NCBI RefSeq assembly: GCF_028657195.3
Contig: NZ_JANCPR020000030.1
Span: 47,917 to 111,916, forward strand
Direction of reading: 5' to 3'
DNA from: Streptomyces iconiensis
GTDB lineage: Bacteria > Actinomycetota > Actinomycetes > Streptomycetales > Streptomycetaceae
Length of the DNA: 64,000 nucleotides
The notes under the pieces are model-generated. The model searched no databases. It saw only the letters and a program-made list of their open reading frames with translations, and had not been told where the DNA came from. Made by a program: the position numbers and the translations under genes. How positions within the stretch are numbered: the stretch's first letter is position 1; the number at the start of each line of letters is the position of its first letter. Below, one piece after another: positions 1-7,735 of the stretch.

Positions 1-118
1 CCAGCAGGCGGGTCACCTTCACGCGGGAGAGGCCGAGCAGCTCGCCGACCTCGTGGTGGGTCATGTTGTGCTGGTAGTGCAGCCGGGCCACACGTCCCTG
101 TAGTTCCTTGGCCTCCAT
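1..118 (-). CDS. SorC/DeoR-type sugar-responsive regulator, N-terminal part
   Basis: Only the first ~39 codons are in the window; the gene runs off the left edge. The translation starts MEAKELQGRVARLHYQHN and continues into a helix-turn-helix (HHEVGELLGLSRVKVTRLL). The alanine/leucine-rich first helix followed by 'GLSRVKVTRLL' is typical of the SorC/DeoR family, whose C-terminal domain (not seen) binds phosphosugars. An in-frame ATG at 148 would add ten residues (MLTRLNGSSA). I prefer 118 because the conserved reading starts there, but neither start has a good ribosome site. Its position beside an aminosugar cluster suggests a sugar-catabolic role, which is inference. Confidence 0.7.
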   Translation of the reverse strand, partial: MEAKELQGRVARLHYQHNMTHHEVGELLGLSRVKVTRLL

Positions 119-435
119 GGCTGAACTTCCGTTCAAGCGAGTGAGCATCGGTTCACCATCATGCCTCGCGCCGCCGCCGGCCGACAACAGCCCGGGCCGC
201 ACCGGCCGCCCGCGGTATCAGGTCAGGGCCGGGGTCCGGGCCCGTGCCGGGCCGGTCCCGGGCGCGCTCACACCGGCGGGGTGTCCGGCGACGTGAGCGC
301 GGTCCACGCACGCACGGCGGCCGGCGCGCCGCGCGCCTGGAAGGCGGGCGAGCGGCCGGCCGCCGTCGCGGATCCGGGTGGGTACGGGAGGTGTTGAGCC
401 CCTGCTGGTTCCGGGGGCCCGGCCCTCCTGGGGTG
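119..435. other. Intergenic stretch, no gene recognised
   Basis: Very GC-rich spacer between the SorC-type regulator and the end of the SIS gene. Open frames cross it on both strands but have low-complexity Arg/Pro/Ala composition, no ribosome site and no recognisable domain. I see no clear hairpin terminator or operator. Confidence 0.5.
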
Positions 436-1503
436 CTAGCGGGTCTCGGTGACCTTGGCGAGGGAGCGGGGCGCGTCCGGGTCCTGGCCGCGCGCGATGG
501 TGACCTCGTACGCGAGCATCTGGAGCGGCATGATCTCCACGATGGGCTGAAGCTCCTCGGCCAGGCCGTCGGTGGGCAGCGCGAACCCGGCGGACGCGCG
601 GTCCACCTCGGCCTGTGCACCGATCACGACGAGGTCGGCGCCCCGGTCCCGCAGTCGGTCCAGGACCGGCTGGAGTGCCTCGCCGCCCTTGCCGTCGGGG
701 ACGACGGCGATGACGGGCGAAACGTTGTCGACCATGGCCAGGGGACCGTGCAGCAGGTCGGCGCCCGAGTAGGAGAGAGCGGGGATGTAGCTCGTCTCCA
801 TCAGCTTGAGCGCTGCTTCCTTGGCCGACGGGTAGCCGTAGCCGCGCGAGGTGAGCACCATGCGCTCGGCGAAGCGGTAGCGGCTGGCCAGCGCCTTGAC
901 CTCGTCCTTACGGGCGAGCACGGCCTCGGCGGCGTCCGGCAGCGTCTTCGCCGTGTCGGCCGCGCCTTCACCGGCGCCGCGCAGCCCCTCGACGAAGAGG
1001 TAGAGCGCGAGCAGTTCGGCGGTGTACGTCTTCGTCGCCGGCAGGGCCTTCTCCGGGCCCGCGAGCACGTCGATGTGGAACTCGCTGACCTTCGCCAGCG
1101 AGGAGTCCGCGTTGTTGGTGACGGCCAGCGTGATCGCGCCGGCATCGCGGGCGGCCTGGGTGGAGGCGACCAGGTCGGGGCTGCCGCCCGACTGGCTGAT
1201 GGTGATCACCAGGCAGTCGGTCAGGTCGGGCTGCGCGCCGTACGCGGTGGTCGTCGACATGGAGGTGAGCCCGCACGGCTTGCCGAGCTTGATCTCCAGC
1301 AGGTACTTCGCGTAGAGCGCCGCGTTGTCGGACGTACCGCGCGCTGTGAGCAGCACGAAGCGCGGGTTACGGGCGGCGATGCGCTCGGCGACCTCGCGGA
1401 TGCCCGGGGCGCCCTCGTCCAGGATGCGGCGCAGCATCGCGGGCTGCTCGGCCATCTCGCCGGACATGATGGTGCCCGGCTTGGACGGTGCGTTCTCGGA
1501 CAT
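436..1503 (-). CDS. SIS-domain aminosugar-phosphate isomerase/deaminase-like protein
   Basis: 355 residues with two tandem sugar-isomerase (SIS) domains, roughly residues 30-170 and 190-340, and no glutamine amidotransferase domain, so it resembles the C-terminal half of GlmS and the NagB-II/AgaS group. Visible motifs are LLTARGTSDNAA, ITISQSGGSPD (sugar-phosphate loop) and SRGYGYPSAKEAALKLME. The start ATG at 1503 is preceded by GGGAGGA at good spacing. It lies downstream of dasD but is separated by a strong hairpin at 1637-1677, so it is probably its own unit. Its place next to das genes points to glucosamine-6-phosphate or GlcNAc-6-phosphate metabolism; deaminase, isomerase or dehydratase cannot be told apart from sequence alone. 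Confidence 0.8.
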   Translation of the reverse strand: MSENAPSKPGTIMSGEMAEQPAMLRRILDEGAPGIREVAERIAARNPRFVLLTARGTSDNAALYAKYLLEIKLGKPCGLTSMSTTTAYGAQPDLTDCLVITISQSGGSPDLVASTQAARDAGAITLAVTNNADSSLAKVSEFHIDVLAGPEKALPATKTYTAELLALYLFVEGLRGAGEGAADTAKTLPDAAEAVLARKDEVKALASRYRFAERMVLTSRGYGYPSAKEAALKLMETSYIPALSYSGADLLHGPLAMVDNVSPVIAVVPDGKGGEALQPVLDRLRDRGADLVVIGAQAEVDRASAGFALPTDGLAEELQPIVEIMPLQMLAYEVTIARGQDPDAPRSLAKVTETR

Positions 1504-1636
1504 TCGGGGTCCTCCCAGGAGGGTGTGCGTCGTGGTGTGCTTGCCGTTCGATCCTACGGCGTGGCTGGTGACAGGGCATTTCCCCCGCCCCTGGCCCCTG
1601 TCTCCCGGCCCTTGTCTCCAGCCCCTTGCCCCTCCC

Positions 1637-1677
1637 CCGGCGCGGGAGGGGCTCAGTGTGTTCCCCTCCCGCGCCGG
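1637..1677 (-). terminator. Stem-loop terminator after dasD
   Basis: Perfect 15-bp arms (CCGGCGCGGGAGGGG at 1637-1651 and its complement at 1663-1677) with an 11-nt loop, 32 bp past the dasD stop. It probably ends the dasABCD transcript and insulates the SIS gene. Confidence 0.75.
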
Positions 1678-1708
1678 CGCCGGGGCGCGGCACCGGCACC
1701 GGGATCCC

Positions 1709-3235
1709 TCAACCGCGGGCGATGACCTCAGCCGCCGCTCTTCCGCAGACGCGGGCCGCGCCGTGGGTGGCGAGGTGCAGGGCGCCGCTGGGTGCCGACT
1801 GGGGAACGCCCATCTCGACGACGACCGTGTCGGGGCGTGCCGAGACGAGCGCGGCGACCGCGTCGGCCATCCAGGGATGGCGGTGCGCGTCCCGTACGAC
1901 GGCGACCACGGGCCGCGAACCCGCCGCCGCGAGCACAGCGGCGGCGACATCGCCGTCCGCCATGCCGAAGGTCCCCGTACGGGTGCCCGGAACCATACGT
2001 TCCAGTTCGGCCGCTGGGCCCCACGGCGTCTCGTCGCCCACGGCGATGTTCGCGAGCGGGGTGAGCGCGGCGACATACAGCGGGCCCGAGGGACGCACAT
2101 ACGCGTCCAGGCCCGTCACCACCAGCGCGCGCCGTGCCGCCTCCAGGCCGATGCCCGGATCGGCGCGGAGCGCGGGGTCGGTCAGACCCCCCGTGTCCGA
2201 CCGCCTCGCGCTCCGCGTCCACGCGGCGAGGGCCCGCACCCGTGCCGCGGCGTCGGCGAGCCGTTCCTCCGTCAGCTCGCCCTCGCGTACGGCCTTCACC
2301 AGCGCGTCGCGCAGCCGCAGCACGGTGTCCTCGCCGGCCAGTCCGCCGCCGACGCAGATCGCGTCGGCCCCGGCGGCGAGCGCGAGCACGCTGCCGCGTT
2401 CGAGGCCGTAGGTGGCGGAGATCGCCTGCATCTCCATGCCGTCGGTGACGATCAGGCCCTCGTGCCCGAGCCCGCCCTCGCTCTCGGGAGCGCGCAGGAG
2501 CCCGGTGAGCGCGGCGGGGCTCAGGGTGCCAGGGCGCGCTTCGTCGAGTGCGGGCAGCAGGATGTGCGCGCTCATCACGCACTTGCTGCCGGCCGCGACG
2601 GCGGCGCGGAACGGCACGAGCTCGCGGGTCCTGAGCGTGTCCAGGTCGGCGTCGATACGCGGCATGGAGTGGTGCGAGTCGACGGCGGTGTCCCCGTGGC
2701 CAGGGAAGTGCTTGACGCAGGCCGCCACGCCCGCCGCCTGGAGCCCCTCGACGTAGGCGACGGTGTGCCGGGCGACGAGTTTCGGGTCGCCGCCGAACGA
2801 ACGTACGCCGATGACGGGGTTGTCCGGGTTGGAGTTGACGTCCGCTGACGGCGCCCAGTTGAGGTTGACGCCCGCGGCGGCGAGGCGCCGGCCCAGCTCG
2901 TGTGCGACGGCGCGGGTCAGGTCGGGGTCGTCGATGTGGCCGAGTGCGAGGTTGCCGGGGAAGGACGAGCCCGTGCGCGCCTCCAGCCGGGTGACGTCGC
3001 CGCCCTCCTCGTCGATGGCGACCAGGACGTCGGACCGTACCTCGCGCAACTGCTCGGTGAGGACGGCCAGTTGTTCGGGCGAGTCGATGTTGCGCCCGAA
3101 CAGGCCGACGGAGGTGAGCCCTTCACCGAGCTGCCGCAGCAGCCAGGAGGGCGCGGTCGTCCCTGTGAAGCCGGGCTGGAGAACGGCCAGGGCGTCGCGG
3201 GTGAGGGTGTCGGATTCTCGTACTGAGGTGGTCAT
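1709..3235 (-). CDS. dasD: Glycoside hydrolase family 3 beta-N-acetylglucosaminidase (DasD-like)
   Basis: 508 residues, no signal peptide, so probably cytoplasmic. It carries the family-3 NagZ-type signature KHFPGHGDT (175-183) with DSH (186-188), the acid/base His-Asp loop of bacterial N-acetylglucosaminidases, and the nucleophile Asp265 in VTDGMEMQ. A second alpha/beta domain follows (about 350-508). Expected role: split imported chitobiose or chito-oligomers to GlcNAc. It lies 55 bp after dasC in the same direction, matching the das order known in S. coelicolor, and the terminator at 1637-1677 follows. The name rests on family and synteny. Confidence 0.88.
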   Translation of the reverse strand: MTTSVRESDTLTRDALAVLQPGFTGTTAPSWLLRQLGEGLTSVGLFGRNIDSPEQLAVLTEQLREVRSDVLVAIDEEGGDVTRLEARTGSSFPGNLALGHIDDPDLTRAVAHELGRRLAAAGVNLNWAPSADVNSNPDNPVIGVRSFGGDPKLVARHTVAYVEGLQAAGVAACVKHFPGHGDTAVDSHHSMPRIDADLDTLRTRELVPFRAAVAAGSKCVMSAHILLPALDEARPGTLSPAALTGLLRAPESEGGLGHEGLIVTDGMEMQAISATYGLERGSVLALAAGADAICVGGGLAGEDTVLRLRDALVKAVREGELTEERLADAAARVRALAAWTRSARRSDTGGLTDPALRADPGIGLEAARRALVVTGLDAYVRPSGPLYVAALTPLANIAVGDETPWGPAAELERMVPGTRTGTFGMADGDVAAAVLAAAGSRPVVAVVRDAHRHPWMADAVAALVSARPDTVVVEMGVPQSAPSGALHLATHGAARVCGRAAAEVIARG

Positions 3236-3289
3236 CTGGCGCGTTGTCCCTTCACTTCACTGGTGTCCATCGAGGCGGCGGGCGGCCTC

Positions 3290-4120
3290 CTACCCCTTCA
3301 CCGCACCTGAGGCGAGGCCGCTCACTGCCTTCCGCTGGAGGTAGAGGAAGAGCAGCAGAATGGGGATGGCGAAGAGCGAGGCCGCGGCCATCGTGGCGCC
3401 CCAGTCGTCGCCGAACGCGGTCTGGAACTTCGACAGCCACAGGGGCAGCGTCTGGGCTTCCGCGTCCTTGTTCAGAATGAGCACCATCGGGAACTCGTTC
3501 CAGGCGGTGATGAAGCCGAAGAGCGAGGTGGCCATCAGGCCGGGGGCCAGCAGCGGGAAGATGACCTTGATGAACGCCTGGGTGCGCGTGCACCCGTCGA
3601 CCATCGCCGACTCCTCCAGGTCCTTGGGCACGGCCGCCACATAGTTGCGCAGCGTCAGCACCGTCAGCGGCAGCACCATCACGGTGTAGAAGAGCGTGAG
3701 CGGGAGCAGGCTGTTGAGCATGTCCGCGTCGCGCACGACCATGTAGATCGCAATCACCATGACCTCCCATGGGGCCATCTGGGCGACCATGAAGACCAGG
3801 ATCATGCTCTTGCGCCCCTTGAACCGCATGCGCGCGAGGGCGAACGAGGCGAAGAGCGCGATCAGCAGCGAGGAGACGACGGCGACGACCGTGACGGTGA
3901 CGGAGTTGCGGACGAGCGTCCAGAAGTTCTCGGCGTTCACCGCCGTCTTGAAGTGCTCGAACGTCGGCGACGTGGGGAACCAGACGGGTGTCTCGCTGAG
4001 GATGTCGCCGTTCGGCTTGAGCGCCGTGTTGAACATCCAGTACACCGGAAAGACGAAGACCAGGAACAGCACGAGGGCCGTCGCGTTGGGCCACAGGCGG
4101 CCGAGGAGTGACTTTCTCAT
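3290..4120 (-). CDS. dasC: Sugar ABC transporter permease DasC
   Basis: 276 residues of the MalG-type carbohydrate permease family, with about six membrane segments. The cytoplasmic EAA loop that docks the ATPase is seen as EESAMVDGCTRTQAFIKVIF. The start codon overlaps the dasB stop by one base (TGATG), showing translational coupling. With DasB it forms the membrane channel for chitobiose/GlcNAc uptake. No ATP-binding subunit occurs in the cluster, which agrees with the known use of the shared ATPase MsiK by Streptomyces das transporters. Confidence 0.9.
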   Translation of the reverse strand: MRKSLLGRLWPNATALVLFLVFVFPVYWMFNTALKPNGDILSETPVWFPTSPTFEHFKTAVNAENFWTLVRNSVTVTVVAVVSSLLIALFASFALARMRFKGRKSMILVFMVAQMAPWEVMVIAIYMVVRDADMLNSLLPLTLFYTVMVLPLTVLTLRNYVAAVPKDLEESAMVDGCTRTQAFIKVIFPLLAPGLMATSLFGFITAWNEFPMVLILNKDAEAQTLPLWLSKFQTAFGDDWGATMAAASLFAIPILLLFLYLQRKAVSGLASGAVKG

Positions 4121-5145
4121 CAGGACTTCTTCTCCCCCGGTCCCGCGGACGCGCCGTCGGCGTCCTCAGCGTCTTCCTGCCGCAGGACGATGCGCAGGTA
4201 GTACGACATCAGCGCCAGCAGGATCAGGATGGTGAGCACCGAGATCGCCGCGCCGGCCCCGTAGTGCTGGTTGCCGACGCCCTCGACGAACGCGTAGACG
4301 GGCAGGGTCTCGGTGAGGCGGTCAGGACCGCCCTCGTTGATGGCGAAGACGTGCGGGAACGCCTTGAAGATCCAGATGACTTCGAGGAACGTCGCCACCA
4401 TCATGAACGGCTTGAGGAACGGGAACGTGACGTTCTTGAAGCTCTTCCAGGCCCCGGCGCCGTCCAGCGCCGCTGCCTCGTACAGCTCGCGGGAGATCGT
4501 GGTCGTGGCGGCGTAGAGGTTGATCGCGACGAACGGGATCGACGTCCAGACGATCAGCAGCGAGATGACGAAGAACGTCGAGAGCTGGCCACCGGTCCAG
4601 TTGTAGTCCGCCATCGAGGAGAACCCGAGCTTGGCGAGCACCCAGTTGACGACGCCGAAGCGCTGTGCGAACAGCCACTGGTAGACGGTGGTGGCCGCGA
4701 TGATCGGCATGGCCCAGGCGAGCACGAGCCCGGCGGACAGCAGCAGCCGCATCTTCGGGCCGAGCTTGGCCAGCAGCAGCCCGATCAGCGTGCCACCGAT
4801 CATGATGATCACGACGTTGATCAGCGTGAAGATGACCGACCGCAGGGTGACGCGCCAGAAGGTGTCACTGGTGAGCGCGTCGCTGTAGTTGCTGAACCCC
4901 GTCCACTCGGTGACGTGCTGGATCAGCTGCGTCATGTTGAGGTTCTGGAACGACAGCATGCCGTTCGTGACCAGCGGATACCCGAGGAAGATCGCGGTGA
5001 ACGCGAGCGCCGGGAGGAGCAGCAGGTAGGGGAGGGTGCCCTTGACCTTGGTTCTGCCGCCCTCGGGAGGGCCGAGGTTGGCGGCCGTGAGGGGCGCCTT
5101 GCCTTCCGGCGGCGCCTGGCCGGTCTGCACTGACTGCGTTGCCAT
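4120..5145 (-). CDS. dasB: Sugar ABC transporter permease DasB
   Basis: 341 residues of the MalF-type carbohydrate permease family. After a short charged N-terminus come about six membrane segments, starting at LPYLLLLPALAFTAIFLGYP, and the EAA loop LYEAAALDGAGAWKSFKNVTFP. It partners DasC as the second half of the membrane pore. It is preceded by dasA, separated by 94 bp that contain a very stable hairpin (5186-5213), and is coupled to dasC by stop/start overlap. Confidence 0.9.
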   Translation of the reverse strand: MATQSVQTGQAPPEGKAPLTAANLGPPEGGRTKVKGTLPYLLLLPALAFTAIFLGYPLVTNGMLSFQNLNMTQLIQHVTEWTGFSNYSDALTSDTFWRVTLRSVIFTLINVVIIMIGGTLIGLLLAKLGPKMRLLLSAGLVLAWAMPIIAATTVYQWLFAQRFGVVNWVLAKLGFSSMADYNWTGGQLSTFFVISLLIVWTSIPFVAINLYAATTTISRELYEAAALDGAGAWKSFKNVTFPFLKPFMMVATFLEVIWIFKAFPHVFAINEGGPDRLTETLPVYAFVEGVGNQHYGAGAAISVLTILILLALMSYYLRIVLRQEDAEDADGASAGPGEKKS

Positions 5146-5185
5146 CGGGGGTCCAGTTCCAAATCGGACGTGTGGTGAGGCCCTG

Positions 5186-5213
5186 GGGAGGGGGCACTCT
5201 CGTGCCCCCTCCC
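5186..5213 (-). terminator. Intercistronic stem-loop between dasA and dasB
   Basis: Perfect 12-bp arms (GGGAGGGGGCAC and complement) around a TCTC tetraloop, between the dasA stop and the dasB start. In binding-protein ABC operons such a hairpin usually protects or partly terminates the transcript so that the binding protein is made in excess of the permeases; that function is inferred here. Confidence 0.7.
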
Positions 5214-5239
5214 GCGGGTCGGCCGGGCTCAGCGCGGCA

Positions 5240-6511
5240 TCACTGCTTCTGCGAGAGCCTCTTGTTCAGCTCGTCCTCAACGCCCTTGGCGGCAGCCGCG
5301 TGCGACTTCCCCTTGAGCACCGACGTCATGTACGTCTTGATCGGGTTGGGCGGGTTCTCCACGGCTGCCCACTCCGGGATGAGCGGGGTCAGACCACCGT
5401 CGGCGACGGCCGGCGAGGCGGCCTCGGCTGCCGGGTTGCCCTTGAGCTGGTCCTGGAGCGCCTCCTTGTTCGGGATGACGCCGCCCTCCTTGGCGAGGGC
5501 GCCCTCGTTCTTGTCGGAGAGGGCGATCTTCAGGAACTCCTTGGCGAGTTCCTGCTTTTCGCTGCCCGCTGCGACGGCGAGGTTGGAGCCGCCGAGGAAG
5601 ACACCCTCGGGCTTGTCGGCGGTCTCACCCGGAATGGTGAAGTAGCCGATGTCCTTCTCGATCTTCTTGTTGGCCTCGATGGCGGTGGCCGCCTCCCAGC
5701 TGAGACCGACGAACGCGCCGGTCTTGCCCTTGGCGAAGACCTCGGCCTGCTGCGGGGTCGCCTCGTCCTTGTCCTTGGGAGCCTGGGAGTAGGAGGCGTA
5801 CTTCTTGTAGACCTCCATGGCCTCACCGACCTTGGCGTCGTCGAGGTTGGAGACCCACTTGCCGCCCTTCTTCTTGACGAGGTCGGCGTTGTTGCCGATG
5901 AGCAGCCCGTCGAAGAAGTACCAGTTCTGGCCGGGCATGTAGAGCGGTTCCGCTTCGGTCTTCTTCTCGATCTTGTCGAACGCGTCGAAGAGTTCGTCAC
6001 GGGTCTTGGGCGTGCCCTTGATGCCCGCCTCGGCCCAGATCTTCTTGTTGTAGATGACCGTACGGTTGACCGCGAACCACGGGGCGGCGTACTGCTTTCC
6101 GCCCTGTACGGCGGAGGCGTTGATGGACTCGGTCCAGTCCTTGCCGAGACCCTTCTTCAGGTCGCTGAGGTCAGCGAGCCCACCGGTCTTGGCATACGCC
6201 GGGGTCTGGGTGTTGCCGACCTCGATGACGTCCGGCGGGTCGGACTCGGAGAGCGCCGTGGTGATCTTCTGCTGGATGCCGTTCCACTGCTGGACCTCAA
6301 GCTTGAGCTTGGCCCCGGTCTTCTTCTCGAACTCGGCCCTGACATCCTTCTCCCACTGCTTGGGAGTTGAGCCGTCCATCGCCCAGAGTGTGAGCGTCTG
6401 TCCCTTGAAGCTGTCGGTCCCTGACTTCTTGTCACCGCCGTCGGACCCACAGCCCGCGACACTCACCACCAGAGCCGCGACACCGGTCGCAGCTATGAGT
6501 CCACGTTTCAC
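5240..6511 (-). CDS. dasA: Chitobiose/GlcNAc-binding lipoprotein DasA
   Basis: 423 residues. It starts with a lipoprotein signal (MKRGLIAATGVAALVVSVAGC; acylated Cys21), followed by an extracellular-solute-binding family 1 fold (ADLSDLKKGLGKDW, VFLGGSNLAV). The GTG start at 6511 is supported by a GGGGAGGA ribosome site a few bases upstream. It captures chitobiose outside the membrane and delivers it to DasBC. It is divergent from dasR, with two DasR-type operators in the 197-bp gap. Name given from family, position next to an unmistakable DasR, and permease partners. Confidence 0.9.
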   Translation of the reverse strand: MKRGLIAATGVAALVVSVAGCGSDGGDKKSGTDSFKGQTLTLWAMDGSTPKQWEKDVRAEFEKKTGAKLKLEVQQWNGIQQKITTALSESDPPDVIEVGNTQTPAYAKTGGLADLSDLKKGLGKDWTESINASAVQGGKQYAAPWFAVNRTVIYNKKIWAEAGIKGTPKTRDELFDAFDKIEKKTEAEPLYMPGQNWYFFDGLLIGNNADLVKKKGGKWVSNLDDAKVGEAMEVYKKYASYSQAPKDKDEATPQQAEVFAKGKTGAFVGLSWEAATAIEANKKIEKDIGYFTIPGETADKPEGVFLGGSNLAVAAGSEKQELAKEFLKIALSDKNEGALAKEGGVIPNKEALQDQLKGNPAAEAASPAVADGGLTPLIPEWAAVENPPNPIKTYMTSVLKGKSHAAAAKGVEDELNKRLSQKQ

Positions 6512-6524
6512 AGCATCCTCCCCT

Positions 6525-6564
6525 GCACACTGGATGTGGTCTTTAATGGTTTAGACCAGTGTGC
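6525..6564. promoter_or_regulatory. Extended inverted repeat over the first DasR operator
   Basis: Nested dyads: outer arms GCACACTGG (6525-6533) and CCAGTGTGC (6556-6564), inner arms TGGTCT (6537-6542) and AGACCA (6553-6558). It starts 13 bp upstream of the dasA GTG, so it overlaps the region just before the dasA ribosome site. Confidence 0.6.
6547..6558. promoter_or_regulatory. DasR operator (dre site) 1
   Basis: TGGTTTAGACCA matches the known DasR responsive element TGGTCTAGACCA at 11 of 12 positions. It lies about 35 bp upstream of the dasA start, between dasA and dasR, so DasR should repress dasA and perhaps itself here. Confidence 0.85.
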
Positions 6565-6570
6565 AGAGCT

Positions 6571-6582
6571 TGGCCTAGACCT
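6571..6582. promoter_or_regulatory. DasR operator (dre site) 2
   Basis: TGGCCTAGACCT matches TGGTCTAGACCA at 10 of 12 positions. Its start is 24 bp from that of dre 1, a little over two helical turns, so two DasR dimers could bind on nearly the same face. Confidence 0.75.
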
Positions 6583-6708
6583 TTAGGGGTGTCAACGGTG
6601 TATAAAGCTCCCTGTCGGTTCCGTTACCGGAACGACATCTGAGCTGGGACGCCTGAGTGGGCTGAGCCCGTGCCACGATGTGAGCCGCTACGTACACGGA
6701 GGAAGCCG

Positions 6709-7563
6709 GTGACGGCAGCACGACATGAGTCGGGAAGGCGTGCCATGAGTGCGGACGGGGGCGGCGCGGGGGCGCCGACGGCTTCGGCCGGGGCGGGGAC
6801 GGATACCGCCGGCGGCAACGGAACCGGCGTGCGCACCGCGCGCGTTCCCAAGTACTACCGCCTCAAGCGGCACTTGCTGGAGATGACCGAAACGCTGCCA
6901 CCGGGCACCCCGGTCCCACCGGAGCGCACGCTGGCCAGCGAGTTCGACACCTCGCGTACGACGGTCCGGCAGGCGCTCCAGGAACTGGTCGTCGAGGGGC
7001 GGCTGGAGCGCATCCAGGGCAAGGGCACGTTCGTCGCCAAGCCCAAGGTCTCCCAGGCGCTGCAACTCACCTCGTACACCGAGGACATGCGCGCCCAGGG
7101 GCTCGAACCCACCTCGCAGCTCCTGGACATCGGCTACGTCACAGCGGACGACCGGCTCTCCGGGCTGCTCGACATCCCCGCGGGCGGACGCGTGCTGCGC
7201 ATCGAGCGGCTGCGGCTGGCCAGCGGGGAGCCCATGGCCATAGAGACCACCCACCTCTCCCAGAAGCGTTTCCCCGCACTGCGCCGCAGCCTGGTCAAGT
7301 ACAGCTCCCTCTACACGGCGCTCGCCGAGGTCTACGGCGTCCATCTCGCCGAGGCCGAGGAGACGATCGAGACCTCGCTGGCCACACCGCGCGAGGCCGG
7401 ACTGCTCGGCACCGACGTGGGGTTGCCGATGCTGATGCTCTCGCGGCACTCGCGGGACACGGGCGGGGAGCCCGTCGAGTGGGTGCGCTCGGTGTACCGG
7501 GGCGACCGGTACAAGTTCGTCGCCAACCTCCAGCGGCCGGGCGGCCGGCACCCCGCGCGGTAA
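6709..7563 (+). CDS. dasR: GntR/HutC-family regulator DasR
   Basis: Winged-helix N-terminus (RTARVPKYYRLKRHLLEM, then SRTTVRQALQELVVEGRL, GKGTFVAKPKVSQ) and a UTRA effector domain binding glucosamine-6-P/GlcNAc-6-P. The region from VPKYYRLK onward matches the S. coelicolor DasR sequence as I remember it almost residue for residue. The GTG at 6709 has a GGAGGA site five bases upstream; an ATG at 6745 (MSADGGG, with GGGAAGG upstream) resembles the S. coelicolor N-terminus and is a serious alternative. DasR is the global regulator of chitin and GlcNAc use and of antibiotic onset in Streptomyces. Confidence 0.95.
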   Translation: MTAARHESGRRAMSADGGGAGAPTASAGAGTDTAGGNGTGVRTARVPKYYRLKRHLLEMTETLPPGTPVPPERTLASEFDTSRTTVRQALQELVVEGRLERIQGKGTFVAKPKVSQALQLTSYTEDMRAQGLEPTSQLLDIGYVTADDRLSGLLDIPAGGRVLRIERLRLASGEPMAIETTHLSQKRFPALRRSLVKYSSLYTALAEVYGVHLAEAEETIETSLATPREAGLLGTDVGLPMLMLSRHSRDTGGEPVEWVRSVYRGDRYKFVANLQRPGGRHPAR

Positions 7564-7735
7564 GCCTCGTCCGGGGCACGCGGGGCCGCCTGGACGCCCG
7601 TTGGGGACGCGCCCCGGAAACTGGCCCGCGCCGCGGTGTAGCGCGGACCACCTCACTGTTCTACGGTCCTAGCCGTCGTGGTGTGCTCGCTACCAGCGGT
7701 GGTGGTGGGCCCCAGGGGGTCGAGGAGGACAGCGA

